This document shows positions 27,054 to 35,415 of a DNA stretch of 64,000 nucleotides, piece after piece. Each line of letters starts with the position of its first letter. Positions within the stretch are counted from its first letter, which is position 1. The translations under genes and the position numbers were made by a program. A model generated the notes under the pieces. That model was not told where the DNA came from. It made no database searches and was given only the letters and a program-made list of their open reading frames with translations. Origin of the DNA: Streptomyces griseiscabiei (GTDB lineage: Bacteria; Actinomycetota; Actinomycetes; Streptomycetales; Streptomycetaceae); assembly GCF_020010925.1 (NCBI RefSeq), contig NZ_JAGJBZ010000003.1, positions 310,001 through 374,000 of the forward strand, written 5' to 3'.

Positions 27054-28583
27054 ATGCCCGACGTACGCCTCTCCTCCCCCCGGGGCAGATGGATCCTGCT
27101 GACCACGATCCTCGGCTCCAGCATGGCGATGCTGGACTCGACCGTCGTCAACGTCGCCCTCCCTCGCATCGGCCTCGACCTGGACGCCGATCTCGCGAGC
27201 CTCCAGTGGATCGTCAACGCGTACACCCTCACCCTCGCCGGCCTGATCCTCCTCGGTGGCGCGCTCGGCGACCGCTTCGGGCGCCGCAAGGTGTTCGTCG
27301 TCGGTGTGGTGTGGTTCGCCGCCGCCTCCCTGCTCTGCGGCATCGCCCCCAACGGGGGCGTACTGATCGCCGCCCGGGCCCTGCAGGGCGTCGGCGGCGC
27401 GCTCCTCACCCCTGGCTCCCTCGCCCTCATCCAGGCCTCGTTCCACCCCGACGACCGGGCGAGGGCGGTGGGCCTCTGGTCCGGCTTCGGCGGCATAGGC
27501 GCGGCTGTCGGCCCGTTCCTGGGCGGCTGGCTGGTGGACGGCCCCGGCTGGCGCTGGGTCTTCCTGCTGAACGTCCCCCTGGCCCTCCTCTGCGTCCCCA
27601 TCGCCCTGCGGCACGTACCCGAGTCCGCTGGGGGCACCTCCCGCTCGAGCGAAGCCGAGAGCGGGGGAGGTCGTAGCCATGACCGCGGCTTCGACATCCT
27701 GGGCGCGGTGCTCGGCGCCGCGTCCCTCGCGTTCATCACGTACGCGCTGATCGAGGCCCGGACGGGCACCCTCGCGGTCGCGGTCACCGCGCTCGCCGGA
27801 GTGGCGGCCGCCGTGGCCTTCGTGTACGTCGAACGCCACCGCGCCGACCCGATGATGCCGCCGGAGATCTTCGCGTCCCGCCAGTTCACGGCGGTCAACA
27901 TCGTCACCCTGTTCGTGTACGCCGCCTTCGGCGGCTTCTTCTTCCTCGCCGCACTCCAGCTCCAGGTGGTCTCCGGCTACTCCGCCCTCGGCGCCGGTGC
28001 GGCCCTGCTGCCCATCACCGTCCTGATGCTGCTCCTCTCCGCCCGCGCCGGTGCCCTCGGCGAACGCGTCGGCCCGCGCATCCCCCTCACCGTCGGCCCC
28101 CTGCTGTGCGCGGCGGGCGTCCTGCTGATGCTCCGCGTGGGCCAGGACGCCTCGTACCTCACGGACGTCCTCCCCGCCCTGCTGGTCATGGGCCTCGGCA
28201 TGGTCACCCTGGTCGCGCCCCTGACCGCCACGGTCCTCGCCTCCGTCACCACCGACCACGCGGGGCTCGCCAGCGGTATCAACAACGCCGCCGCCCGCGC
28301 GGCGGGCCTCCTGGCGGTGGCCGCGCTCCCGCTCATCGCGGGCATGGGCCCGGAGGCGTACCGTTCGGCCACCCAGTTCGACAGTGCCTTCAACACGGCC
28401 ATGATCGTCTGCGCGGTCGTCCTCCTTGCCGCCTCCGCCGTCGCCTACGCCACGGTCCGCCGCCCCGCCCCCGACTGCAGCCACCCCGAATGCCGCACCC
28501 ACGGCTGCGTGACGGCTCCGCCGCTGGAGGGGGAGCAGCCACGGGGGGAGCAGCCGAGGGGAGAGCAGCCGAGGGGCGCGTAG
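27054..28583 (+). CDS. MFS multidrug exporter, DHA2 (EmrB/QacA) family
   Basis: A 509-residue, 14-helix proton-driven drug exporter. Motif D1 near the first helix is MAMLDSTVVNVALPRIGLDL, motif A is GGALGDRFGRRKVFVVG, and motif C is in the fifth helix (GGIGAAVGPFLGGWLV). Between helices 6 and 7 an in-frame repeat insertion adds AGGTSRSSEAESGGGRS (see the repeat feature). The C-terminus carries three GEQPR repeats encoded by 15-base direct repeats. The ATG at 27054 begins the family homology. The substrate is unknown; it is transcribed alone. Confidence 0.9.
   Translation: MPDVRLSSPRGRWILLTTILGSSMAMLDSTVVNVALPRIGLDLDADLASLQWIVNAYTLTLAGLILLGGALGDRFGRRKVFVVGVVWFAAASLLCGIAPNGGVLIAARALQGVGGALLTPGSLALIQASFHPDDRARAVGLWSGFGGIGAAVGPFLGGWLVDGPGWRWVFLLNVPLALLCVPIALRHVPESAGGTSRSSEAESGGGRSHDRGFDILGAVLGAASLAFITYALIEARTGTLAVAVTALAGVAAAVAFVYVERHRADPMMPPEIFASRQFTAVNIVTLFVYAAFGGFFFLAALQLQVVSGYSALGAGAALLPITVLMLLLSARAGALGERVGPRIPLTVGPLLCAAGVLLMLRVGQDASYLTDVLPALLVMGLGMVTLVAPLTATVLASVTTDHAGLASGINNAAARAAGLLAVAALPLIAGMGPEAYRSATQFDSAFNTAMIVCAVVLLAASAVAYATVRRPAPDCSHPECRTHGCVTAPPLEGEQPRGEQPRGEQPRGA
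27627..27670 (+). repeat. Small inverted-repeat element inside the MFS coding sequence
   Basis: Contains CACCTCCCGCTC and GAGCGGGGGAGG as imperfect complementary arms separated by GAGCGAAGCCGA. The same type of sequence is widespread between Streptomyces genes (from memory). Here it keeps the reading frame and encodes a Ser/Gly/Glu-rich loop. Confidence 0.75.
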
Positions 28584-28609
28584 TCGGCCGGCGGTGCGTG
28601 GGGGCTGGA

Positions 28610-28677
28610 GGGCCGTAGGCACTCAAGGGGCGCGGGGAACTGAGCGACCAGCCCCCACCGGACCCGCGCCCACCCAC
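28610..28677. repeat. Dispersed intergenic repeat, partial copy 2
   Basis: GGGCCGTAGGC...AAGGGGCGCGGGGAAC then AGCCCCCACCGGACCCGC corresponds to the right arm of the element at 56.3 kb. The left arm is missing apart from a short GGGGGCTGGAGG trace. Confidence 0.75.
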
Positions 28678-28721
28678 CCACGCCGCACCCGCACCCGCGT
28701 CCATGCGCCAGACTGGAACCC

Positions 28722-29135
28722 ATGACGATTCACGAGAACCTCCTCGGGGGCCCGCCCCCGACGCACCTCCCCGACGACCCGGAGCCCCGCGAACTCCTCG
28801 CGAACGGCACCGCCCCCTCCGACGTCGCCGCCAAGTACCCCACCTCCTCCCTCGCCTGGGCCCAGCTCGCCGACGAGGCCTATGAGCGGGGCAGCGTCGT
28901 GGAGTCGTACGCCTACGCCCGTACGGGCTACCACCGCGGCCTCGACGCGCTGCGCCGCAGCGGCTGGAAGGGCCACGGCCCGGTCCCCTGGGAGCACGAG
29001 CCGAACCGCGGCTTCCTGCGCGCCCTGCACGCCCTCGCGCGCGCCGCGGGGGACATCGGTGAGCAGGAGGAGTACGAGCGCTGCTCCCAGTTCCTGAAGG
29101 ACTCCTCCCCGACGGCGGCCCAGACGCTGAGCTGA
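28722..29135 (+). CDS. DUF3151 family protein
   Basis: A 137-residue actinobacterial protein of unknown function. It is all-helical after a short N-terminus: FTPR-like repeats SSLAWAQLADEAYERG, VESYAYARTGYHRGLDALRR and LRALHALARAAGDIGEQEEY look like tetratricopeptide-type helices. GPVPWEHEPNRGFLRAL is the most conserved block of the family. No signal peptide. It lies ahead of kynA, separated by 153 bases. Confidence 0.87.
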   Translation: MTIHENLLGGPPPTHLPDDPEPRELLANGTAPSDVAAKYPTSSLAWAQLADEAYERGSVVESYAYARTGYHRGLDALRRSGWKGHGPVPWEHEPNRGFLRALHALARAAGDIGEQEEYERCSQFLKDSSPTAAQTLS

Positions 29136-29288
29136 TCGAAGGTTTGTTCGTGCGGGTCCGCCTGGTGTGACCGGGCGGACCTTGCGGTGCGGGGGTGGTA
29201 TCACCGACCATTCCGGTGGGGACCGGGGCCCCCGTGTCGGAATTCGGCAGGGGCGGACCGCTACCCGGAGTACAAACAGGAGACAGCG

Positions 29289-30134
29289 ATGTCCCTTCCG
29301 GCTCAGCCCCACGAGGCTTCGGAGCCCGAGACCCCGCATCTCGACTTCCAGGGCACGACCCCGTACGAGGACTACGTCCAGGCGGACGTCCTCACCCACC
29401 TCCAGCACCCCCTCTCCGACGACCCCGGCGAGATGGTCTTCCTGGTGACGACCCAGGTCATGGAGTTGTGGTTCACCGTCATCGTCCACGAGTGGGAGAC
29501 CGCGACCGCGGCCGTGCGCAACGACGACGTCGCGACGGCGAAGGACGCGCTGAAGCGTTCCGTCCGCGAGCTGGAGGCCCTCAACGCCTCCTGGCGCCCG
29601 CTCGCCCAGCTCACGCCCGCGCAGTTCAACTCCTACCGCGCCGCCCTCGGCGAGGGCTCCGGCTTCCAGTCGGCGATGTACCGCCGGATGGAGTTCCTGC
29701 TCGGCGAGAAGTCCGCCTCCATGCTCGTCCCGCACCGGGGCGCCCCGCGCGTCCACGCCGAGCTGGAGAAGGCGCTGCACGAGCCGAGCCTCTACGACGA
29801 GGTCCTGCGGCTCCTGGCCCGCCGCGGCCACGCGATCCCCGAGTCCGTCGTACGCCGTGACGTCTCCCAGCGCTACGAGCCCTCCCCGGAGGTCGAGGAG
29901 GTGTGGACCGAGCTGTACTCCGGCGACCCGGACCACGAACTCGCCCGCCTCGGCGAGGCGTTGACCGATGTCGCCGAGCTCGTCTGGCGCTGGCGCAACG
30001 ACCACCTCGTCGCCACCCGGCGCGCGATGGGCGCCAAGGCCGGCACGGGCGGCTCCGCCGGCGTGGCCTGGCTGGAGAAGCGCGCCCGCAAGAACGTCTT
30101 CCCCGAGCTGTGGACGGCGCGCTCCCATGTCTGA
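29289..30134 (+). CDS. kynA: Tryptophan 2,3-dioxygenase
   Basis: A 281-residue heme dioxygenase that opens the indole ring of L-tryptophan to give N-formylkynurenine. ATG with AGGAG upstream. The family blocks are YEDYVQADVLTHLQHPLSDD, EMVFLVTTQVMELWF, SGFQSAMYRRMEFLLGEKSA (substrate-carboxylate Arg), and the proximal heme His in WRNDHLVATRRAMG followed by AGTGGSAGVAWL. Compared with the Xanthomonas enzyme, the distal pocket His (QHQ) is Thr (TTQ). The stop overlaps the start of kynU by eight bases, so both are made from one transcript. Confidence 0.94.
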   Translation: MSLPAQPHEASEPETPHLDFQGTTPYEDYVQADVLTHLQHPLSDDPGEMVFLVTTQVMELWFTVIVHEWETATAAVRNDDVATAKDALKRSVRELEALNASWRPLAQLTPAQFNSYRAALGEGSGFQSAMYRRMEFLLGEKSASMLVPHRGAPRVHAELEKALHEPSLYDEVLRLLARRGHAIPESVVRRDVSQRYEPSPEVEEVWTELYSGDPDHELARLGEALTDVAELVWRWRNDHLVATRRAMGAKAGTGGSAGVAWLEKRARKNVFPELWTARSHV

Positions 30135-31452
30135 GCCCACCGTGATGAGTACCGCGCTGGCCTCCCTCGCGAGAGAGCTGGACGCGGTCGACGAACTGTC
30201 CGGTCTGCGTACGCGTTTCGTTCTCGACGACGCCGTGTACCTCGACGGCAACTCCCTCGGCGCCCTGCCGGTGTCGGTCCCCGGCCGCCTCACGGACGTC
30301 GTGTACCGCGAGTGGGGCGAACTGCGCATCCGTTCCTGGGACGAGAGCGGCTGGTGGAGCGCGCCCGAGCGGATCGGCGACCGTATCGCCCCGCTGGTGG
30401 GCGCGGCCCCCGGCCAGATCGTGGTCGGCGACTCCACGAGCGTCAACGTCTTCAAGGCGGTCGTGGCGGCGGTCCGTATGGCGGAGCAGGCGGAGGAGGA
30501 GGGGGAGGCGGAGCAGGCGGGGAAGGCAGGGAAGACGGAAGGCCGGGGTGCCGGCCGTCGCGACGAGATCCTGGTCGACGCGACGACGTTCCCCACGGAC
30601 GGTTACATCGCGGAGTCCGCGGCCCGTATGACCGGCCGCACGATCCGCCCCGTGACCCCGTCCGAGGTCCCGGCCGCCCTGAGCGACCGTACGGCCGCCG
30701 TCCTCCTCAACCACGTCGACTACCGCACGGGCCGCCTCCACGACCTGCCCGGCCTGACCGCGGCGATCCACGAGGCCGGGGCGTACGCCGTCTGGGACCT
30801 CTGCCACAGCGCGGGCGCCCTCCCGGTCGGCCTCGACGAACACGGGGTGGACCTGGCGGTCGGCTGCACCTACAAGTACCTCAACGGCGGCCCCGGCTCC
30901 CCGGCGTACCTCTACGTACGCCGCGACCTCCAGCCCCGCTTCGACTCACCCCTCCCGGGCTGGACCTCCCACGCCGAGCCCTTCGCCATGCGGCCGGCGT
31001 ACGCTCCCGCACCGGGCGCGGTGCGCGGCCGGGTCGGCACCCCGGACATCCTGTCGATGCTGGCGCTGGAGGCGGCGCTCGACGTCTGGTACGGGGGACG
31101 GGACGGCGACTCCGCCGACGGGGCCGCCTCCCGGCCCGCGGTGACGATCGAGTCGGTCCGCGCCAAGTCCCTCGCCCTGACGGACTTCTTCCTGCGCTGT
31201 GTCGCGGCGTACGTCCCCGAGGGCCGGGTCGAGTCCCTGACCCCGACCGCCCACGCGGAACGCGGCAGCCAGGTCGCTCTCCGCTGCGACGACGCCGGCG
31301 AGGTCATGAAACGCCTCGTCCACCAGGGCATCGTCGGCGACTTCCGCCACCCCGACGTCCTCCGCTTCGGCTTCACCCCTCTTTACGTCGGCTTCGCCGA
31401 CGTGGAACGAGCGGCGCGAGTACTGGGGGAGACGTTGAACCCGACGGGCTAG
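30127..31452 (+). CDS. kynU: Kynureninase
   Basis: A 441-residue PLP enzyme that splits kynurenine into anthranilate and alanine. Features: VYLDGNSLGALPVSVPGRLT, GDSTSVNVFKAVVAA, LLNHVDYRTGRLHD, YAVWDLCHSAGALPVGLDEH and the PLP lysine in GCTYKYLNGGPGSPAYLYV. Between the first domain strands there is an extra Glu/Ala/Lys/Gly-rich loop of about 28 residues (MAEQAEEEGEAEQAGKAG...), absent from typical kynureninases and probably a surface loop. Coupled to kynA by overlap. Confidence 0.95.
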   Translation: MSEPTVMSTALASLARELDAVDELSGLRTRFVLDDAVYLDGNSLGALPVSVPGRLTDVVYREWGELRIRSWDESGWWSAPERIGDRIAPLVGAAPGQIVVGDSTSVNVFKAVVAAVRMAEQAEEEGEAEQAGKAGKTEGRGAGRRDEILVDATTFPTDGYIAESAARMTGRTIRPVTPSEVPAALSDRTAAVLLNHVDYRTGRLHDLPGLTAAIHEAGAYAVWDLCHSAGALPVGLDEHGVDLAVGCTYKYLNGGPGSPAYLYVRRDLQPRFDSPLPGWTSHAEPFAMRPAYAPAPGAVRGRVGTPDILSMLALEAALDVWYGGRDGDSADGAASRPAVTIESVRAKSLALTDFFLRCVAAYVPEGRVESLTPTAHAERGSQVALRCDDAGEVMKRLVHQGIVGDFRHPDVLRFGFTPLYVGFADVERAARVLGETLNPTG

Positions 31453-31466
31453 CGGTTGTCCGGTCC

Positions 31467-31537
31467 GCTGGGGCTGGGGCTGGGGCTGGGGCTGGGGCCG
31501 GGGCTGGGGCTGGGGCCGGGGCCGGGGCCGGGGGCGG
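31467..31537 (+). repeat. GGGGC(T/C) hexanucleotide array
   Basis: Eleven consecutive runs of four to five G separated by CT or CC, directly after the kynU stop. On this strand it can form G-quadruplexes, which could act on the 3' end of the kynA-kynU mRNA. Confidence 0.85.
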
Positions 31538-31584
31538 TGGTGGTGGTTCGGTTTGCCTCGGCGGGGGCGGCCGCCACGCCCCCG

Positions 31585-31647
31585 GGCCCGTCCTGACTGC
31601 GGGCAATCGTCGCGCCTCCCCGGCCCGTTCTGACTGCGGGCAGTCGT
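31585..31647 (+). repeat. Pair of 26-base direct repeats
   Basis: GGCCCGTCCTGACTGCGGGC at 31585 and GGCCCGTTCTGACTGCGGGC at 31622 continue as AATCGT and AGTCGT; the copies differ at two positions. GACTGC...GCAGTC inside is self-complementary. Such elements are frequent between Streptomyces genes (from memory). Confidence 0.7.
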
Positions 31648-31900
31648 GCCGCCGGGGCTGCGCGGGTGGGCGCGGCGGCACCCGGCGAGCGCCGGTGAGC
31701 GCAACCGCCCTCCGCCCGGCGGGCGTTGGCCGCCGAGCCCCGCTCCCTGACCCCTGCACCCCAGCCCCTGACCCGGCGTCACATCCCCGTGTCAGCGCAC
31801 GTCACGGGCCTGATACCGTCCCCGCCAACGGCAGGCGCCCCTTTCCCAGGCGCCCGCCCACCCAAACCCTTCCAAATCCGTTTCCCCGAGAGGTTGGCGC

Positions 31901-32803
31901 ATGCCCGACGACGACGCCGCACTCCGCGATGCCGCCGAAGAGGCATCCGCCTTCTCCCACCCACCGGTCACCCCCGACTCCACGGCCGCCTACGGCGACC
32001 ACCCCGACCAGGTGATCGACTTCTACGCCCCGCGCACCCCAGACCCGGCTGAGGGCACGGGCACGGCCCCTGTCGTCGCGGTCCTGCACGGCGGCGCCTG
32101 GCGCACCCCCCACGACCGTCACCACATCACCCCCTTCGCCGACTTCCTCGCCCGCCACGGCTTCGCGGTGGCCAACATCGAGTACCGGCGGGGGAGTTCC
32201 CTCCCCGCCCAGTCCGGCCCCACCGGCACCCCCGCCCCGGTCGCGGGCCGCTGGCCGGAGACGTTCGACGACATCGCCGCCGCCCTGGACGCCCTGCCGG
32301 ACCTCGTACGCCGGGCCCTGCCCCAGGCGGACCCCCGCCGCACCGTCCTCACCGGCCACTCCGCCGGCGGCCACCTCGCCCTGTGGGCCGCCGCCCGCCA
32401 TGTGCTCCCGTCCGACTCCCCGTGGCGCACCCCCCGCCCCACCCCTCTCCGCGGCGTCGTCGCCCTCGCCCCCATCGCCGACCTCGCCGTGGCGGAGAAG
32501 CTGGACGTCTGCGGCGGCGCGGCCGTCCAACTCCTCGGCGGGCAGGCCAAGTTCGCGGACCGCCGCCCCTACGCCGACCCCGCGCTCCTGCTCCCGACCG
32601 GCATCGCCACCACCCTCGTACAGGGCCGCTCGGACATCGTCGTGCCCCAGACCGTCGCCGAGGCGTACGCCGACGCCGCGGCCAAGGCGGGCGAGGTCGT
32701 GGGCCTGACCCTGCTGGAGGACGTCGGGCACTTCCCCCTGATCGACCCGGCGGCGGACGCGTGCGCGGTCGTGGTGGAGGAGATCGCACAACTGGCCTGG
32801 TGA
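31901..32803 (+). CDS. Alpha/beta hydrolase, probable kynurenine formamidase
   Basis: A 300-residue serine hydrolase. The oxyanion motif VLHGGAWRTP is the HGGxW signature shared by esterase-like kynurenine formamidases. The nucleophile elbow is LTGHSAGGHLALWAA, the acid residue is likely in VQGRSDIVVPQTVAEAY, and the catalytic His is in EDVGHFPLIDP. Position right after kynA-kynU supports hydrolysis of N-formylkynurenine, which would complete tryptophan to anthranilate. The alternative is a general short-chain esterase. It has its own start region 450 bases beyond kynU, so it may be separately transcribed. Confidence 0.85.
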   Translation: MPDDDAALRDAAEEASAFSHPPVTPDSTAAYGDHPDQVIDFYAPRTPDPAEGTGTAPVVAVLHGGAWRTPHDRHHITPFADFLARHGFAVANIEYRRGSSLPAQSGPTGTPAPVAGRWPETFDDIAAALDALPDLVRRALPQADPRRTVLTGHSAGGHLALWAAARHVLPSDSPWRTPRPTPLRGVVALAPIADLAVAEKLDVCGGAAVQLLGGQAKFADRRPYADPALLLPTGIATTLVQGRSDIVVPQTVAEAYADAAAKAGEVVGLTLLEDVGHFPLIDPAADACAVVVEEIAQLAW

Positions 32804-32867
32804 ACAGAGCCTGAGCCACGCCCCTGAGTTACGCCCCTGAGCCATGCCCCTGAGCCACCCCCGCCGA

Positions 32868-32922
32868 TACCCGTAGTACCTGGGAGCTACCTCCGAGGTG
32901 AGCTCCCTGGCGGGACGCCGAC
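32868..32922 (+). promoter_or_regulatory. Shared motif before the hydrolase-acyltransferase-two-component operon
   Basis: TACCCGTAGTACCTG at 32868-32882 followed by GACGCCGAC at 32914-32922. Exactly the same two blocks, at nearly the same distance, lie before the second histidine kinase. It is probably a promoter or response-regulator operator. Confidence 0.55.
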
Positions 32923-32999
32923 GATGCCTTCCGATCCATAACTTCCTTCTCGGAGCGGCCCGGCGGACGGGCGGCGCGGAGGGGGAAGGGGCGGGTGAC

Positions 33000-34034
33000 A
33001 TGAGGGTCGCGACATGGCCGGAGGCGGAGCTCCGACCACCCACGGAACCGAGCGGTTCGGCACCACCACGGGCGCTCGCAGCCCGCACCTCCTGGCCGGC
33101 GCGTCTACGCCGGACGTTCCTCGCCCTCCTCGTGGCCACGGCCGTGATCGTCCCGGTCTCCGCCGCGGCCCGCCCCCATATCCCCGCCCCGCCCCCGGCG
33201 CCGCTCGCCCCACCGACCCCGACGACGCTCCGGTCGACGTACGAGGCCAACCGCGCGAACGCCGAAGAGGCGTCCCGTAGGGCCGACGCCCACGGCGACC
33301 GGAGCCGGGCCGCGACGGACCGCTGGCTGGCCTCACCCGCCCGACAGCTTCTGACGTTCGACGGCCGGGGCCCCGGCCGGGCCGTGGAGGTCCTGGGCGA
33401 CCTGCTGACGGCCGACCACATAGCGATCCTGGTCCCGGGCTCGGACACCAGCCTGGACACGTACGACCGTTTCCACGAGGCCGCCGCCGCCCTGCACGAC
33501 CGCACGGGCCCGGACACAGCGGTGATCGCCTGGCTCGGCTACGAGACGCCGGGCACGATCAGCACGACGGTCCTCACCCCCGCCCGAGCCGACCGGGCAT
33601 CGCCCCACCTGCGCGCGTTCGTCCGCGAACTACGGGGCCTGGTGGGCGACTCGACCGGCGTCGCCCTGCTCTGCCACTCCTACGGCTCGGTCGTCTGCGC
33701 CCGGGCGGCCACCGGTCTCGACGACATCGACGACCTGGCCCTGATCGGCAGCCCCGGCACGGGCGTGGACAGCGCGGCGGCCCTGCACACCTCGGCCCGC
33801 GTCTGGGCGACCCGAGGCACGGACGACTGGATCGCCATGGTCCCCCACACCCGCGCCGACCTCTTCGGCACCACCATCGGCTTCGGCCCCGACCCCACCT
33901 CCCCCTCCTTCGGCGCCCACGTCTTCCCGTCGGGCCCCGCCGGCCACAGCGACTACTTCACCCCCGACTCCACCTCCCTGGAAAGCCTCGCCCACATAGC
34001 CCGAGGCACCCTCCCGGAGCCCGCCCATGCGTAA
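33000..34034 (+). CDS. Exported/membrane-anchored alpha/beta hydrolase (DUF1023)
   Basis: A 344-residue protein with a N-terminal membrane segment (TFLALLVATAVIVPVSAAAR) after a basic LRR, then a Pro-rich linker, an Arg/Ala-rich helix and the DUF1023 hydrolase domain: HIAILVPGSDTSLDTYDRFH, AVIAWLGYETPGTI, the nucleophile GVALLCHSYGSVVCARAA (CHSYGS in place of GHSYGS), and a C-terminal GHSDYFTPDSTSLESLAHI that provides His/Asp. Probably acts outside the membrane on a lipid or ester. ATG chosen behind a GGGGAAGGGG stretch. It overlaps the acyltransferase by eight bases and heads a four-gene operon. Confidence 0.85.
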   Translation: MRVATWPEAELRPPTEPSGSAPPRALAARTSWPARLRRTFLALLVATAVIVPVSAAARPHIPAPPPAPLAPPTPTTLRSTYEANRANAEEASRRADAHGDRSRAATDRWLASPARQLLTFDGRGPGRAVEVLGDLLTADHIAILVPGSDTSLDTYDRFHEAAAALHDRTGPDTAVIAWLGYETPGTISTTVLTPARADRASPHLRAFVRELRGLVGDSTGVALLCHSYGSVVCARAATGLDDIDDLALIGSPGTGVDSAAALHTSARVWATRGTDDWIAMVPHTRADLFGTTIGFGPDPTSPSFGAHVFPSGPAGHSDYFTPDSTSLESLAHIARGTLPEPAHA

Positions 34035-35415
34035 CCACCACGCACCGACGCCAACGGCTACAGCCCACCGACGCCCGACAGGGGCCAACCCACGCGAAAC
34101 CGCGACGAACAACGGAACCGAAGCCGCAGGCGCCGATGGCGCTCAACCCCCACAGGGGCCACTCGCACCCACCCCACTACCGACGTCACTCCCACCCCGC
34201 CGCCGCCCCGCCCTCACCCCCATCCACCGAGCCGTCCACCGCATCGACACCGCCACCCCACCCCACCGAGACCGCGCCGTGGACGCCCTCCGCGCCCTCG
34301 CCATACTCGGCATAATCCTGGGCCACTGGCTGGTCACCGCCCTGGTCGCCGACGGCACCGCCCTCCACACCACCAGCCCCCTCCAGTACCTGCCGCACCT
34401 GGCCCCCATCTCCTGGCTGTTCCAGACCCTCGCCGTCTTCTTCCTGGTGGGCGGCCACGTGGCCACGAGGAGCTACACCTCCGCCCAGACCCGGGGCACC
34501 CCGTACACCCACTGGCTCCGCACCCGCCTGACCCGCTTGTTCCTCCCGGTCGCCGCTCTCCTGACCCTCTGGACGGCGATCACACTCACCCTCCTGGCCA
34601 CCGGCACCCGTATGGAGACGGTCCACACCCTCCTGAAGCTGGCGCTGTCCCCGCTGTGGTTCCTCCTGGTCTTCGCGGCACTGACGGCGGCCACCCCTCT
34701 CCTGACCCGCCTCAACCCGCTCTGGCCCCTGGCCGTGGTCCTCCACGTCGACCTCGTCCGCTTCGGTCTGGGCGGCCCCCAGGCCGTCGGCTGGCTCAAC
34801 CTGGCGGCGGGCTGGCTGGTCCCGTACACCCTGGGCGCGGCCTGGACCCGAGGTGAACTGGAACGCCCGCGCGCCGGCTGGACCCTGCTGCTGTCCGGCA
34901 CGGCGGCGACGGCGGGCCTGATCCTCTGGGCGGGCTACCCGGCGTCGATGGTCGGCGTCCCCGGTGCCCCGGTCTCCAACCTGAACCCACCCACCCTGGC
35001 CGCCGTCACCTTCGGCCTGGCCCAGTGCGGCCTGGCCCTCCTCCTGCGCGACCCCCTCCGCCGTACGCTGCGCCGCCGCCCGGCGGCCTGGGCGGCGGTG
35101 GCGATGGTCAACCTCTCCGCGATGACCGTGTTCCTCTGGCACCAGACGGCGATGATGGCGACGACCGCGACAGGCCTGGCGGCGGGACGCCTCCCCGGCC
35201 TGCACACCCTGCCCGACGACCTGACGTGGGTGGCGGCCCGCCTGGCCTGGCTGCCGGTGTTCACCCTCGTCCTCCTCCTCTGCCGGTCCGCGTTCCACGG
35301 CTACGAGAACCGCCGCCCGCGCGGGACGTCCCGCACGACCCGACCCCGCTCCACCTCATCTCCCACCACCCCCCAACCGCAGAACCCACCGTCCCGAGCG
35401 GTGCGCCATGCCTAG
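34027..35415 (+). CDS. Membrane acyltransferase (acyltransferase 3 family)
   Basis: A 462-residue polytopic membrane protein of the acyltransferase_3 (PF01757) type, which O-acylates cell-surface sugars or lipids. After a Pro/Thr-rich cytoplasmic N-terminus of about 75 residues, the domain begins RDRAVDALRALAILGIILGH with the catalytic-type His. It continues with FFLVGGHVATRSYTSAQ, YTHWLRTRLTRLFLPVAALL and about nine to ten helices, ending VNLSAMTVFLWHQTAMM and a basic tail. Sits between the exported hydrolase and a sensor kinase, overlapping both, so all four products likely serve one envelope-related response. Confidence 0.87.
   Translation: MRNHHAPTPTATAHRRPTGANPRETATNNGTEAAGADGAQPPQGPLAPTPLPTSLPPRRRPALTPIHRAVHRIDTATPPHRDRAVDALRALAILGIILGHWLVTALVADGTALHTTSPLQYLPHLAPISWLFQTLAVFFLVGGHVATRSYTSAQTRGTPYTHWLRTRLTRLFLPVAALLTLWTAITLTLLATGTRMETVHTLLKLALSPLWFLLVFAALTAATPLLTRLNPLWPLAVVLHVDLVRFGLGGPQAVGWLNLAAGWLVPYTLGAAWTRGELERPRAGWTLLLSGTAATAGLILWAGYPASMVGVPGAPVSNLNPPTLAAVTFGLAQCGLALLLRDPLRRTLRRRPAAWAAVAMVNLSAMTVFLWHQTAMMATTATGLAAGRLPGLHTLPDDLTWVAARLAWLPVFTLVLLLCRSAFHGYENRRPRGTSRTTRPRSTSSPTTPQPQNPPSRAVRHA

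Larger units (their letters stand above)
31453..31900. other. Non-coding gap with G-rich array and direct repeats
   Basis: No gene is supported. The gap starts with a GGGGCT/GGGGCC array (listed separately), then two copies of a 26-base direct repeat, and ends with the leader of the next gene. CCTGATACCGT near 31811 could be a -10 region for the hydrolase gene, preceded by TGTCAG. Confidence 0.45.

Noticed and set aside
31467..31537. Coding microsatellite extending kynU
   Set aside because: The kynU stop precedes the array and the downstream frame is Gly/Ala monotony without a start signal.
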